Assembly: GCF_001540865.1 (NCBI RefSeq)
Contig: NC_033625.1
Location: forward strand, 6,532,023 to 6,596,022
Length of the DNA: 64,000 nucleotides
Origin: Ananas comosus
Taxonomy: Eukaryota > Streptophyta > Magnoliopsida > Poales > Bromeliaceae
Direction of reading: 5' to 3'
Below the pieces are notes generated by a model, which ran no database searches, was not told where the DNA came from, and saw nothing but the letters and a program-made list of their open reading frames with translations. A program made the position numbers and the translations under genes. Positions 1 to 10,987 of this stretch are shown one piece after another. Position 1 is the first letter of the stretch, and every line of letters begins with the position of its first letter.

Positions 1-531
1 ATAGCAAAGGGATCAGTTGATTGTTATGTAGATCAATGTCTTGGCATTCGGCTATCCATGAATGTTCATCGTACTATGTTTGATAAATTTTGTTTTTCTT
101 ATCTCATTTGATTAATTAGTTCTTTTGCTTTGATCGTTTAATTAACCTCCACCGAGTCTCGAGTCTAATTAGTGTGAAAAGATGCATTGATATTGCATGG
201 ATGTAATTTCTTACTTGCTGATAATACCAAAATGACACATGCCCATTAATTAGATCAAGCAAATTGATCTTCTTATTTACAGGGATTAGGAAGAAAAAGT
301 GAGGGAAGAAAAAACTTGTGGGATTGCTGTGGTTGAGGTCATCTTCTACTTCTTCTTCTGTTTGCAGATTAGGTAAGTTATACTATATCCCCTTTTTATT
401 CTTAGCTTTTGTTAATATTTTAGTTTTATTATCATTAAGTTAATTATTATCACTAAGTTAATCGTTAGGTTCATAACTATGCATTGGTATTAAATAAAAC
501 TTTTGTTGTTTTTTTCAGTTGTTTTTCTACA
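1..531 (+). other. Leader region of CACTA transposase, with 5' UTR intron
   Basis: No coding sequence is recognised. A probable untranslated leader exon ends at 372 with a good donor (GTAAGT at 373). A pyrimidine-rich acceptor ends at 518, only 13 bases before the transposase ATG at 532, so a 5' UTR intron of about 146 bp (373-518) is likely. The CACTA terminus itself was not located and may lie before the window. Confidence 0.45.
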
Positions 532-3500
532 ATGGATAAGAGTAGGATGACAAAACATAGAAATAGTGATGATTATAAAAATGGAGTCTCACAATTTCTT
601 GAATTTGCATTTTGTAATGCATCCTATAGAGGCAAGATATTGTGCCCTTACATACGTTGTGTTAATTGTTCGTTAGAAACTTATGAGGATGCGAAAATAC
701 ACTTGATATGTGACGGCTTTCTAAGAGGATATACTAGATGGGTTTGCCACGGAGAGGAACCTTTATCATTAACTTCCTCGATTAATACCGTCGATAGTAG
801 TTCAACTTCTCAACCTATGCAAGAAGTGTCGCCTGTGCAAGAGTATAATCCTATAACCCAAAATCTTGGAAGGTTGGATGATGTACATGGACTTTTACGT
901 GATACTGTTGGTCGTATTGGTGCAACAACTAATGAAACAGAAATGCCCATGAATGAATTTGATGAAATGGTGGACCCACAACAAGCGACAGTAGAACCTC
1001 ATGTGGAACAGCCTAGTCAAGAAGCTAATTGTCATAATCAAGAATTTCAAAAGTTATTAAAAGATGCAAACGAAGAATTATATCCGGGATGCAAGACATT
1101 TTCAAAACTATCGTTCATACTCCATTTGTTCCACTTAAAGTGTCTAAATGGGTGGTAAGGAGAGTCGTTTAGCATGCTACTTGGGTTACTAGTTGATGCA
1201 TTTCCAGAAGGTACTTCATTACCTCGTTCATCATATGAAGTAAAAAAAATTATTAGGGCCTTAGGTCTAAATTATGAGAAAATTCATTGTTGTCCAAATG
1301 ATTGTATGTTGTTTCGGGGTGATAAAGTAGATCAAGAAGTGTGCGATGTTTGTGGATCTTCTCGTTGGAAAAAAAATAATGTGGAAAAGGAACATATTCC
1401 AAACAATGAAGAAAACACTTTTGGCATATCTACCATACCAAAACAAAGCAGAAAGATTCCAGCAAAAGTTTTACGATATTTTCCTCTTATACCAAGACTG
1501 CAAAGGCTTTATGCCTCTACAAAAGCGTCAAAAGATATGAGATGGCATGAGGAAGGTCGTAAGAAGGATGGGTTGTTAAGACATCCTGCAGATGGTGAAG
1601 CTTAGAAGGCATTCGATGAACGATTTGTAGATTTCTCCTTTGATTCTCGCAATGTAAGGCTTGCTCTTTGTAGCGATGGATTCAACCCCATTTACAACAA
1701 TGAGTACCACTTATAGTACATGGCCGGTTGTCTTGATTACATATAATTTACCTCCTTGGATTTGTATGAAACAATCCTCTTTCATCTTATCAATGATTAT
1801 TCCAGGTGAAAAGAGTCCTGGAAATGATATTGATATTTTTATGCAACCTCTAATTGAGGAGTTAAAAGAATTGTGGGAGGGCGTAGAATCATATGATGCT
1901 TCAAATAAAAAAAAAATTCATATGCGAGCTGCATTACTGTGGACCATAAATAACTTTCCTGCATACGGAATGTTGTTTGGTTGGAGTACTAAAGGAAAGT
2001 TTGCATGTCCTTGTTGTGGAGAGCAAACACATTCTAAATGGCTACGCCATGGAGGGAATCATTGTTATATGGGCCATCGTCGTTGGTTACCTGAGGGGCA
2101 TATATTCCGTTCTCAGAAAGATTTTTTTGACGGTACCGAGGAGGTAAGATCTGCACCTATTCGGATAAATGGAGTTGATATGTTGAGACAAATGGATGGC
2201 GTGCAATTCAAATTTGGTAAACCACCAAAAGAAAATAATCAAGGAATTTATTTGAAAAGATCCAAAAGAAAAGGGAAATGAGAAATAACAATGCAACATC
2301 AAGCGTTTCCATGTCAGAACCTAGCGGTGCTTTGAGGTGGTGGAAAAGAGAAGTATTTTTTTGAATTACCATTTTGGCGATATAATTTATTGCGTCATAA
2401 TCTAGATGTGATGCACATTGAAAAAAATGTGTTTGATAATTTTATTGGCATTTTGTTGAATCTTGATAAAAAAACAAAAGACAATCCAAAAGCGCGACTT
2501 GATTTAGTAGAAATGGGCATTAGACCTGAACTACATCCCGAGTTGCTCGCAAATGGGAAGACAAGATTACCTCCAGCTTGTTTTACGATGTCGAAGAAAG
2601 AAAAAAGAATTCTTTATCAAGTTCTCAAGGATATGAAAGCACCTGATGGTTATGCCTCTAATATTTCACGATGTGTGAATGTTGGTGAGTGTAAAATTAG
2701 TGGTCTTAAGAGTCACGATTGCCATATTTTGATTGAGAATCTACTACCATTGGCATTAAAAGGTTGTAGCCCATCAAAGGAAGTGACCTTGATCGCAATT
2801 GAATTGGCCAATTTTTTTAAGTCATTATGTTCGAAGGTGCTGGATGTGAATGAGCTTGACAACATACAATCTCGTATTATACTTACACTTTGCCAGATGG
2901 AAAAAATCTTTTAACCTCATTCTTTACCATTATGGTTCATTTAATGGTTCATTCGGTGGACCGGTACAATATAGATAGGTGTATTTATAACACCCCATAC
3001 TTTTAAACCTCTTGTTTTGACTTCTATCTTATTAAGTTTGGACCTTTTCGTAATTTTCAATCTTTGAGGGACTCGGCGGCGTTTTGTTACCTAATTAGTA
3101 CCTAACTTAATTAATTTTTTCCTAGCCAACCCTCACCCGATCAATCCCTCTTTTCCCCTCCCGCACGATTCTCTCTCTCTCTCCTCCTTCACCGCGTCCG
3201 TACGTCTCTGCCACTCCACACATGCGCGCGCGACGCTATCCAATCCCTACCGTCGTCGCCGTTATCTGTGGCCGCCGCTGCCGCAACCCTTTTGTTTGAT
3301 CTCTATTGGCAATTTTGGTTCGTCGTCGACGGTACCTCGTCATCGTTGTCTCCGTCTTTGAAGAGGTTCTTGTTTTTTAATCTCTTTTATCTCTTTCACT
3401 AAATCTTGAGATCATTCAACCTCCTTGTTCATGATTATATGATTGTTCTTGAATACTTATCTCTTGATGATTGGAATTAAAACTATCAAAATCTTATTTG

Positions 3501-6469
3501 CTTTGATCTAAATATGTGTTATTTGAACTATCATTTTATCTTGTATCCCTATCTTATTTAGTTATATAAATTCTCCATATTCTACATACTTCTTGTAATG
3601 CTCATTCCATGTTCAATAAAATGCCTGAGTGAGGGCTAACCTTATTCTTGTTTCTAATTTCGATCCCATCTAATTGTAAATTGTCAATCAATGTTTCAAC
3701 ATTTGAAAATCCTCTTTTCGAGTATTAGATCTTTCGTTTATTATCTAAAACTTCATTCATGTCATCTTATTTCTTTGAAAACTTTAATATTTGGAACTCA
3801 TCATCCTCTTGATTGTTAATTGAGTTTTGTCAAATTTATTATTCTAAATCTCTTTCGTGCTTCGTCTTAGCCTTTTTGCATGCATTTGTAGCCAACATTG
3901 TCTGTCGACCTATGTGAATCTATCCGAATTCAGATTTTTGTATAAACTTGCCTTCTAAATGTATAAATATTATTTTTGTAACTTTATTTTTGAGTAGCTT
4001 ATAGAGAATCGTATATCTCTATTTTAGGTTCCGACGATTGATTTTCGTGCAATTTTCAACTGGATAACTTAGCTTAGAAGCCGCTTTTGAGGTAAGCGAC
4101 CGGACACCCGTTAGTTTTTTGTAAAATAATTTAGAAAATACTTTGATTGTGTGAAAATCTTTATTTTGTAGATTTTAAAATTAAGGGTTAAGCGTATATT
4201 AAATGTTTCTGTAAATTGAGTTTTAGCTATGATTGAAAGATTCTTTTAACAGAAAATTTTGAAATTTAATAATCTGTTCTGTAAGTTAGTGACTGGATAA
4301 TTTTAAATTATAATGTCTATTGGTATTCTACTATGCTAATGTTGGCCATGTCGACATGTATTTTGTTATAGAAGCGAGCTTTGTCTTTGTATTGCGCCTT
4401 TGGGTGTCTGCACCTATCCCCGCCTCTGTTTTGTTTGCGTTTTCGAGTGCCTCTGTTTTGTACATGCACTTTCAGGTGCCTCTGTTCTGTTTGCACCTTC
4501 GGATGCTTCTGTTCTGTTTTCGCATTCGGATGCCTCTGGACCTCGCCAACGGATCATATGATATAGTTAGTTGCCGGAGACTTAATATTTATTTCGTTAT
4601 TTGCTTAAAGAGAAATGCTTTGTAAAGTTATAGTTCCAATTTGATCTGAATTTTAAGTTTGATAAATTCTTGTTTTCTAAATTTTGCAAATTAAAGACGC
4701 AGTCGCTTGAATTGATTTTTGTATTCATTTATTTATTTGTATTGTATGCCTAATTCGACTAATGTGGTGTATGGTTGCTTATCCAGGTACCGAGACTGCT
4801 TTGTCGGGCGGGGCTGAGACCGAGTGAACGTTAGACGTAACTAGTTTTGATTTTAGTCCCTTTTGTTTTTACATCTAGTATTTTCAGATTATCTATGATC
4901 GTTTGTTATCTATTTTGTTTCGTTATTTCTTCGTACCCACTTTTGTCACTTATAGTATTTTGTAGACCGAATCTCTCTTGTGATTCGTAATAAGCTTTAG
5001 TTTTATAGATGTTAGAATTTCGTTTGATTTTAGTTGAAATTCAATTTCTTTAGTCTCATCTTGTGATTCTTTGGATTTAGTGGAAAAATTGGTAATCTTC
5101 TTTTTGCTAGTTTCCGTCTGATTCTGTAGCCTTGTATATTTGGTAGTTTAGCAAGTATGCGGTATCTGTTACGCCTCGGGTTTGGGGCGTGACAGTATTC
5201 ATCGGAGAGGTAAATGGTAATTTACTATTTATTTCTTTATCTACTTATGACTTGTAAAACTATACCTCACCTTTACGTTTTTTTTTTTTAATATTGTAGG
5301 AACTTTGCACGAATGAAATCATATGTTCGGAATAGATCTCATCCTGAAGAGTCAATAGCTGAAGGTTATATAGCTGAAGAATGTTTAACCTTCTGTTCAA
5401 GATATTTAGATTCAATTGAAACAAGATTTAATCGACCTGTACGGAATCCTTATCCACCTAAAAATGGAACGGAAGGATTATATTTATTTTCTATTGCTGG
5501 TATCCCAATTGGAAAGATTGAAAATATTGTATTAGATGAAAAAGCATGGGTCCAAGCACATCGTTATGTACTTCGTCATTACGATAACCTTGAGTCTTTT
5601 TGCCCGTAAGTCATGTTTATCTTGTTACATTATTAATATTTAAAACTTAGATACCAATTGAAATATATAGTTTTATATAAATATAAACAATTCATTGATT
5701 TGGAGAAAAGAAAACGACGTCGTCATGCACGCCACACTGGAGCCGAGATAGAAAAGCTAGTGAATAAGAGATTTCATGAATGGTTACAAAGCATGCTATA
5801 CATATTTTGTATCACAAAATATTTTATATTATTTAAAGTAATAAAATATATAATAATATTTTTTTATGCTATAGGTTATCATGATGGATGATTCAACTCA
5901 GTTTAGAAAAAATTTTAGCCGTTGCTAAAAGCCCTAACAAATTTGCAAGAAGATTTAGTGAATTTATTATTAACGGTTTAGATTTTATACAAAAGCGCGT
6001 GAAAAAAATAGAAAGACCCAAAATAGCAGCATTGTTCATACTTTAGAAGCAGACGGCATATTATATTATGGGATATTGAAGGATATTATTAAATTAAATT
6101 ATTATAGATCTTTTAAGATTGTCTTATTCAAATGTGATTGGGTTGATGTTCATCACAACATGGGCCTTAAGCATGATGAATTTGAATACACTATTGTAAA
6201 CTTTTCTCGACTAATTCACAGGTACAGAGCTGAAAGATGATCCCTATGTATTTTCATCACAAGTCGAACAAGTTTTTTATGTACAGGTACTAGGAGACGA
6301 GAATTGGTCTTCAGTTGTGAGAACCAAGCCGAGCGACTTATTCGACATTGGTGAAGATTCGACAGAAAACACTTCTGTAGTGCCCTCACATGTTGAAAAT
6401 TTAAATGAGAATGAAGCTCCAAATTTGATTCAATAAAACGTAAATGAAGATAGCAATGATGAACTATAA
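532..6469 (+). pseudogene. CACTA (En/Spm) tnp2-family transposase, decayed
   Basis: This is a broken transposase of a CACTA DNA transposon. Domains in order: an N-terminal transposase-associated domain (starting MDKSRMTKHR, with the 'ILCPYIRCVN' and 'GYTRWVCHGE' motifs) at about 532-760; the tnp2 catalytic core (GLNYEKIHCCPNDC, then the DSTPFTTMSTTYS, WPVVLITYNLPP and RHNLDVMHIEKNV motifs) at about 1080-2520; a DUF4218-like part (SYVRNRSHPEESIAEGYIAE) at about 2640-5600; and a DUF4216-like C-terminus (LYYGILKDIIKLNYY) to 6469. The reading frame carries in-frame stops (TAA at 1156, TAG replacing a family Trp at 1603, TAG replacing Trp at 2975), frameshifts near 1690 and 2290-2350, and a solo LTR at 2986-5194. 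Splice junctions remain visible, for example an acceptor just before 5302. The start at 532 is the only suitable ATG; the frame further upstream lacks one. It cannot encode an active enzyme. Confidence 0.9.
2986..5194 (-). mobile_element. Solo LTR of a Ty3/gypsy-type retrotransposon inside the transposase
   Basis: The 2209-bp block interrupts the transposase exactly between two copies of GTATT (2981-2985 and 5195-5199), a 5-bp target duplication as expected for an LTR element. On the minus strand it starts TGTCACGCCCC, the common start of plant gypsy LTRs; the other end (plus strand TATAACACCCC) fits an ancestral TGTAACACCCC with one G-to-A change. No gag/pol frame, second LTR or primer-binding site is present, so it is a solo LTR left by recombination. 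Removing it restores the motif GPVQYR-stop-VYSSERY of the DUF4218 part. Orientation is inferred from the terminus only. Confidence 0.75.
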
Positions 6470-6635
6470 TTTCCTATAGTACTTTTATAATAGTACTTTC
6501 ATGCATCTATTTTCTATTCAAGTTTTCTTCGATCAATATACTCTCGTACGGTCGTACCTGACTAATATTACTTTTATTATTGGTATCATTTTATCTTTTC
6601 TTAGCATTTATCATCATTTGCACGGGAATTAAAAA

Positions 6636-7760
6636 ATGACGTCGAGGTCAAGAAGATTACGCAATTGCAACATAATTGATTTTGCCTCTCAAAATGAGTC
6701 ACAAATTCAAGAACAAGCAAGCGAGGAGCAATCACCATCTTCCTCGGAACCTCCTACAGAATCAAATAATACTGAGTTTGAAACTACTAATCAGAATGAA
6801 ATATTTTTTTGAATCATTGGTTAGTAATACTATATGCTAATTATATTGTATATAAATTTTATGTTATATTTAAATTAATATATTTAAGCTTCTTTTCAGG
6901 TGCCGATAAAATTCGACGTAAGAAGCGAGGACGTACAACATTGGCAAATGTATGGAATCTATCCGAAAGAGAGAGAATTGAGAGAATTGAGGTTGAAGTA
7001 GATAAATATGGGGTTCCTTGTACCTATGCTGGATCTATTCTTGGATCATTTTTGGGAGTAGTCGCGAAGAATGGATCATTTGCTCCTTTAAACATTCTGC
7101 GATGGGATAACCATGCTTTTAACCCATTCAAGAAAAAAATATTAAAACATGTTGAGCTTATTTTATATGCATTTATTTCTTTTACATTTTATAATTTAAT
7201 TTAAACTAGATTTTTAACATTAAGCTTTTTATTTTATTAATAGTCCAAGTTTAGATATCTCGAGGGAACGAGGTATTGGCTGTTGGCATCTTTAAACAAA
7301 AAATTAAACAAAAAATGGAGAGACTATAAGAGTGAACTAAGGTGCGAATATTTCTCAGAAGACAAACCGATTCAAGAGTTAATTAACAATGTACCACTCG
7401 GTATAATTCGAGATCAATGGACTAGCCTATGGCACATTGGTGCACCGACGAGAGTAAGATATAGAAACTTTATATTTATTCTAATATTAGTATATTCACT
7501 TTTAATGTAAGTACTTATATTTTCTTATCATAAAAACTTTGTGAAGTGAATTCTGTTTCTGCGAAGAAAGTGAAGATGGCCCACACATCAGGCAGAAAAA
7601 ATTATGCTAGAAAGCGAAAGGAATTGGTAACGACTCGATATTAAAATTTATTTGATTATATATTATGTTTTATCTTTATCTTTTACAATTCATATTTACA
7701 ATTACAGAAAATTGCTCTAGACAAAGAACCTAGTCGACTAGCTTTTTGGGAGGAATGAAA
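6636..7760 (+). pseudogene. Second CACTA gene, Transposase_24-type, arm 1 copy
   Basis: This is the second gene of the CACTA element. The start ATG at 6636 gives MTSRSRRLRNCN followed by a Glu/Ser/Gln-rich stretch. After an intron (about 6818-6899, acceptor 'cttttcag') comes GADKIRRKKRGRTTLANVWNLSERERI, then a further exon from about 7243 (FRYLEGTRYWLLASLNKK...KWRDYKSELRCEYF, then IRDQWTSLWHIGAP) and the terminal HTSGRKNYARKRKEL motif. This order matches plant transposase family PF03004 (Transposase_24), a DNA-binding partner protein of CACTA elements. A stop falls in the first exon (IFF-stop-IIG), where the other copy reads IFLWIIG. The copy lies entirely in the left arm of the large inverted repeat. 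Confidence 0.75.
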
Positions 7761-7799
7761 ATTTTGTAAATAAGGAACCTGATCAACCGCATCCTCATT

Positions 7800-9288
7800 T
7801 ACAAAATTTTCATTCTTTTTCTTATGAGTGACCTCCATAAAAACCAAGAGCAATTTTCTGTAATTACAAATATGAATTGTAAAAGATAGAGATAAAACAT
7901 AATATATAATCAAATAAATTTAATATTGAGTCGTTACCAATTCCTTTCGTTTTCTAGCATAACTTTTTCTGCCTAATATGTAGGCCATCTTTACTTTCTT
8001 CGCAGAAATATAATTCACTTCACAAAGTTTTTATGATACGAAAATATAAATACTTACATTAAAAGTGAATATACTAATATTAGAATAAATTTAAAATAAA
8101 TACAAAATTTCTATACCTTACTCTCGTCGGTGCACCAATATGCCACTAGACTAGTCCATTGATTCCGAATTACACCACGTGGTACATTGTTAATTAACTC
8201 TTGAATCGGTTTATCTTCTGAGAATTATTCGCACCTTAGTTCATTCTTATAGTCTCTCCACTTTTTGTTTAAAGATGCCAACACCCAATGCCTCGTTCCC
8301 TCGAGATATCTAAACTTTTACTATTAATAAAATAAAAAACTTAATGTTAAAAATCTAGTTTAAATTAAAATATAAAATGTAAAAGAAATAAATGCATATA
8401 AAAAAGCCTCAACATGTTTTAACATTTTTTTTCTTGAATGGGTTAAAAGCTTGGTTATCCTATCGCGGAATGTTTAAAGGAGTAAATGATCCATTCTTCA
8501 CGGCTACTCCCAAAAATAATCCAAGAATAGATCCAGCATAGGTACAAGGAACCCCATATTTATCTACTTCAACCTCAATTCTCTCTCTTTCAGATAAATT
8601 CCATACATCTGCTAATGTTGTACGTCCTCGCTTCTTACGTCGAGTTTTATCGGCACCTAAAAAGAAGCTTAAATATATTAATTTAAATATAACATAAAGT
8701 TTATATGCAATATAATTAACACATAGTATTGCTAACCAATGATCCAAAGAAATATTTCATTCTGATTAGTAGTTTCAAACTCAGTATTATTTGATTCTGT
8801 AGGAGGTTCCGAGGAAGATAGCGATTGCTCCTCGCTTGCTTGTTCTTGAATTTGTGACTCATTTTGAGAGGCAGAATCAATTATGTTGCAATTGCGTAAT
8901 CTTCTTGACCTCGACATCATTTTTTAATTCCCTCGACGTCATTTTTTAATTCCCCTGCAAATAATGATAAATACTAAGAAAAAATAAAATGATACCAATA
9001 ATAAAAGTAATATTCGTCAAGTATGAGAGTATATTGATCGAAGAAAACTTGAATAGAAAATATATCACATGCATGAAAGTACTATTATAAAAGTACTATA
9101 GGAAATTATAGTTCATCATTGCTATCTTTATTTACATTTCGTCGAATTAAATTTGGAGGTTCATTCTCATTTAAGTTTTCAACATGTGAGGGCATTACAG
9201 AAGTGTTTTCTGTCGAATCTTCACCCATGTCGAATAAGTCCCTAGGCTTGGTTCTCATAATTGAGGACCAATTCTCGTCTCCTGGCAC
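7800..9288 (-). pseudogene. Second CACTA gene and transposase tail, mirrored arm 2 copy
   Basis: This is an inverted copy of 6.2-7.77 kb. On the minus strand it reads the transposase C-terminal tail (9288-9106, ending NVNKDSNDEL) and then the second gene from an ATG at 8920 (MMSRSRRLRNCNIIDSASQNES, down to IFLWIIG) and the next exon (GADKTRRKKRGRTTLADVWNLSERERI) at about 8658-8460. In the second-gene first exon and in the tail it keeps sense codons where arm 1 has stops, so the two arms have decayed separately. Near the centre it lost the LDKEPSRLAFW segment that arm 1 retains. It lacks the rest of the transposase, so on its own it is a truncated pseudogene. Confidence 0.75.
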
Positions 9289-9364
9289 TTGTACATAAAA
9301 AACTTGTTCGACTTGTGATGAAATACATAGGTGATACCTGTGTGTATTAGTCGAGAAAAGTTTA

Positions 9365-10987
9365 GACTAATACATGGTAAAAAATAAATAACCTTTTGAA
9401 AAATAAATAACCTTTTGAAAATAAACGTTAGACTTTTTCAATTAATGGTCGAAGTTATCAAACGTTATCTAAATAGTATAAAAAATTTTCTATCAAAAAT
9501 TTAAACTGTTTGAATTATTCTCTACAGTTAAACAAGCAAATAGCTCATATAGGCCGTCAAAAACTGTCGATTTTGTAATCCTTTGATCACTATATAAATA
9601 ATTTTTAAAATTTATAAAATTTAATTTCTAGATATTTTAAATATTCTAAATCAATTTTAATGATTTCGATCATCAATTTAAAATCTCTATCATCTAAAAC
9701 GACTTGGGAGGACAAAAGCGTCGGTCCTCCTAAAAAGGACAGTAACTGGATTCATATTATATTTTATTATTAAGCATTAAAAGAGATGCCCGACTAAGAT
9801 TCCTTCTAACATGAATCCAAACCAAGTTAGAGTTTGTTGGGGTTGTATCTTCTTTAAATAGAATAAGGTTTTTTTTGGAAAAAAAGAACACTAGCAGTAT
9901 TCTCGTTAAAAAAAACACTAGCATTTACTTTCTGCTAATGGCAACAAGTTATGAGCTTTTGGGTACTACAAGTAAAAACTGCAACTTAAAACTAATAGAA
10001 ATTTGTTGAGACGATACTCTTACAGTTTGCTATGGCCACAAGCTACGAGCTTTTTTAGTATAATAAACAGAAATTCTAATTTGAAACTAGTTGAAAAAGA
10101 ACTTTTTTTCTCTTTCTCAATCACCAATGAAGAACTATCCACCTTATTCATTTCAGTCATGTTAGTTTTACAGGTAAATCACTTTATCATAATTTCACCA
10201 TTAACACAACAGCAAAATAAGAATGTCATCTATGATATGATAATATTCGTTTTCAAACATTACTTTAACAAATAAATGAACAGTCACAGAGATTTTCTCT
10301 GCGGAATCAGAAAATGATTACATGTGCAATAAATAAGCAGAGTGGGCACAGAGGGGTGAACCTTGAAAATTTGGCCTGAAACTGAAATTTCGACAGCGGA
10401 GCGAGGTACACGAGAATTTAGCTTGATCCTCTTGAGCTGCTTGAGTAGATGTAAGGCATCTGCATTCACATTGTGTTCGAATGAGCATCATTTCATTACC
10501 GATTTATTGATCATTGACTCCACAGTAAATGAAACATTATATGATCAGCATGCATATATAATACGAGAACTTAAACTGGAGCATTAAACTTCGGAGAAAG
10601 TAACCAAATAGTTACCGCAAAGGTATTCCAAAAAGCTTGATTTTCAAGAAGATCAGCCCTATACTCCATAAACCATGATTTAGAACAGTACAAACTAAAT
10701 AAGCCTTCTCTAAAAGGGAAAAGAAAAGGACATATCCCTGTACTGGTTTCTTGCTACTCTGTGACCTATGAGATACACACTTCTTCGAGTACACATAATA
10801 AGTAACCACAGAAACAAAGTCAGAATCACAATCACAATTTGGAGGCTCAGATTTCGACGATTGCTGCATAAGTGTTCCGCCAAAATTATATAATCAATAA
10901 AAGATACAAGAAAATGACAGCTTACCTTCGTGCCAAAGAATGAACAAGTACAAAAAAGCCAATCTCGTCCAGAAGCTCATAGAACTG
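9365..10987. other. Region between CACTA remnant and PRORP stop
   Basis: No gene is recognised. The left part (to about 9770) is AT-rich and may contain the unrecognised end of the CACTA element; a 'gcgtcggtcctcctaaaaaggac' motif near 9718 is of the type found in CACTA subterminal regions. The right part, from about 10300, probably includes the PRORP 3' untranslated region. Short open frames here have no recognisable similarity. Confidence 0.4.

Larger units (their letters stand above)
6197..9364. repeat. Large inverted repeat (two ~1.57 kb arms, 25-nt centre)
   Basis: The left arm 6197-7771 and right arm 7797-9364 are reverse complements by direct reading, including introns and intergenic parts. 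The outermost shared word is taaacttttctcgactaat (6197-6215 and, inverted, 9346-9364). The innermost is gaatgaaaattttgtaaat (7753-7771 and, inverted, 7797-7815), leaving a 25-nt loop. By eye the arms are highly similar with scattered substitutions and small indels; identity was not computed. Directly beside the innermost match a few tens of bases are not shared, consistent with a small deletion in arm 2. A transcript crossing the centre would fold into a hairpin more than 1.5 kb long. Confidence 0.9.

Noticed and set aside
484..531. Upstream extension of the transposase frame
   Set aside because: It would require a non-ATG start and crosses a likely splice acceptor; the ATG at 532 fits the family N-terminus.
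2986..5194. DNA transposon rather than LTR for the insertion in the transposase
   Set aside because: Its ends are partly inverted copies (CACCCC/GGGGCG type), but a 5-bp target duplication and TGTCAC start fit a gypsy solo LTR better.
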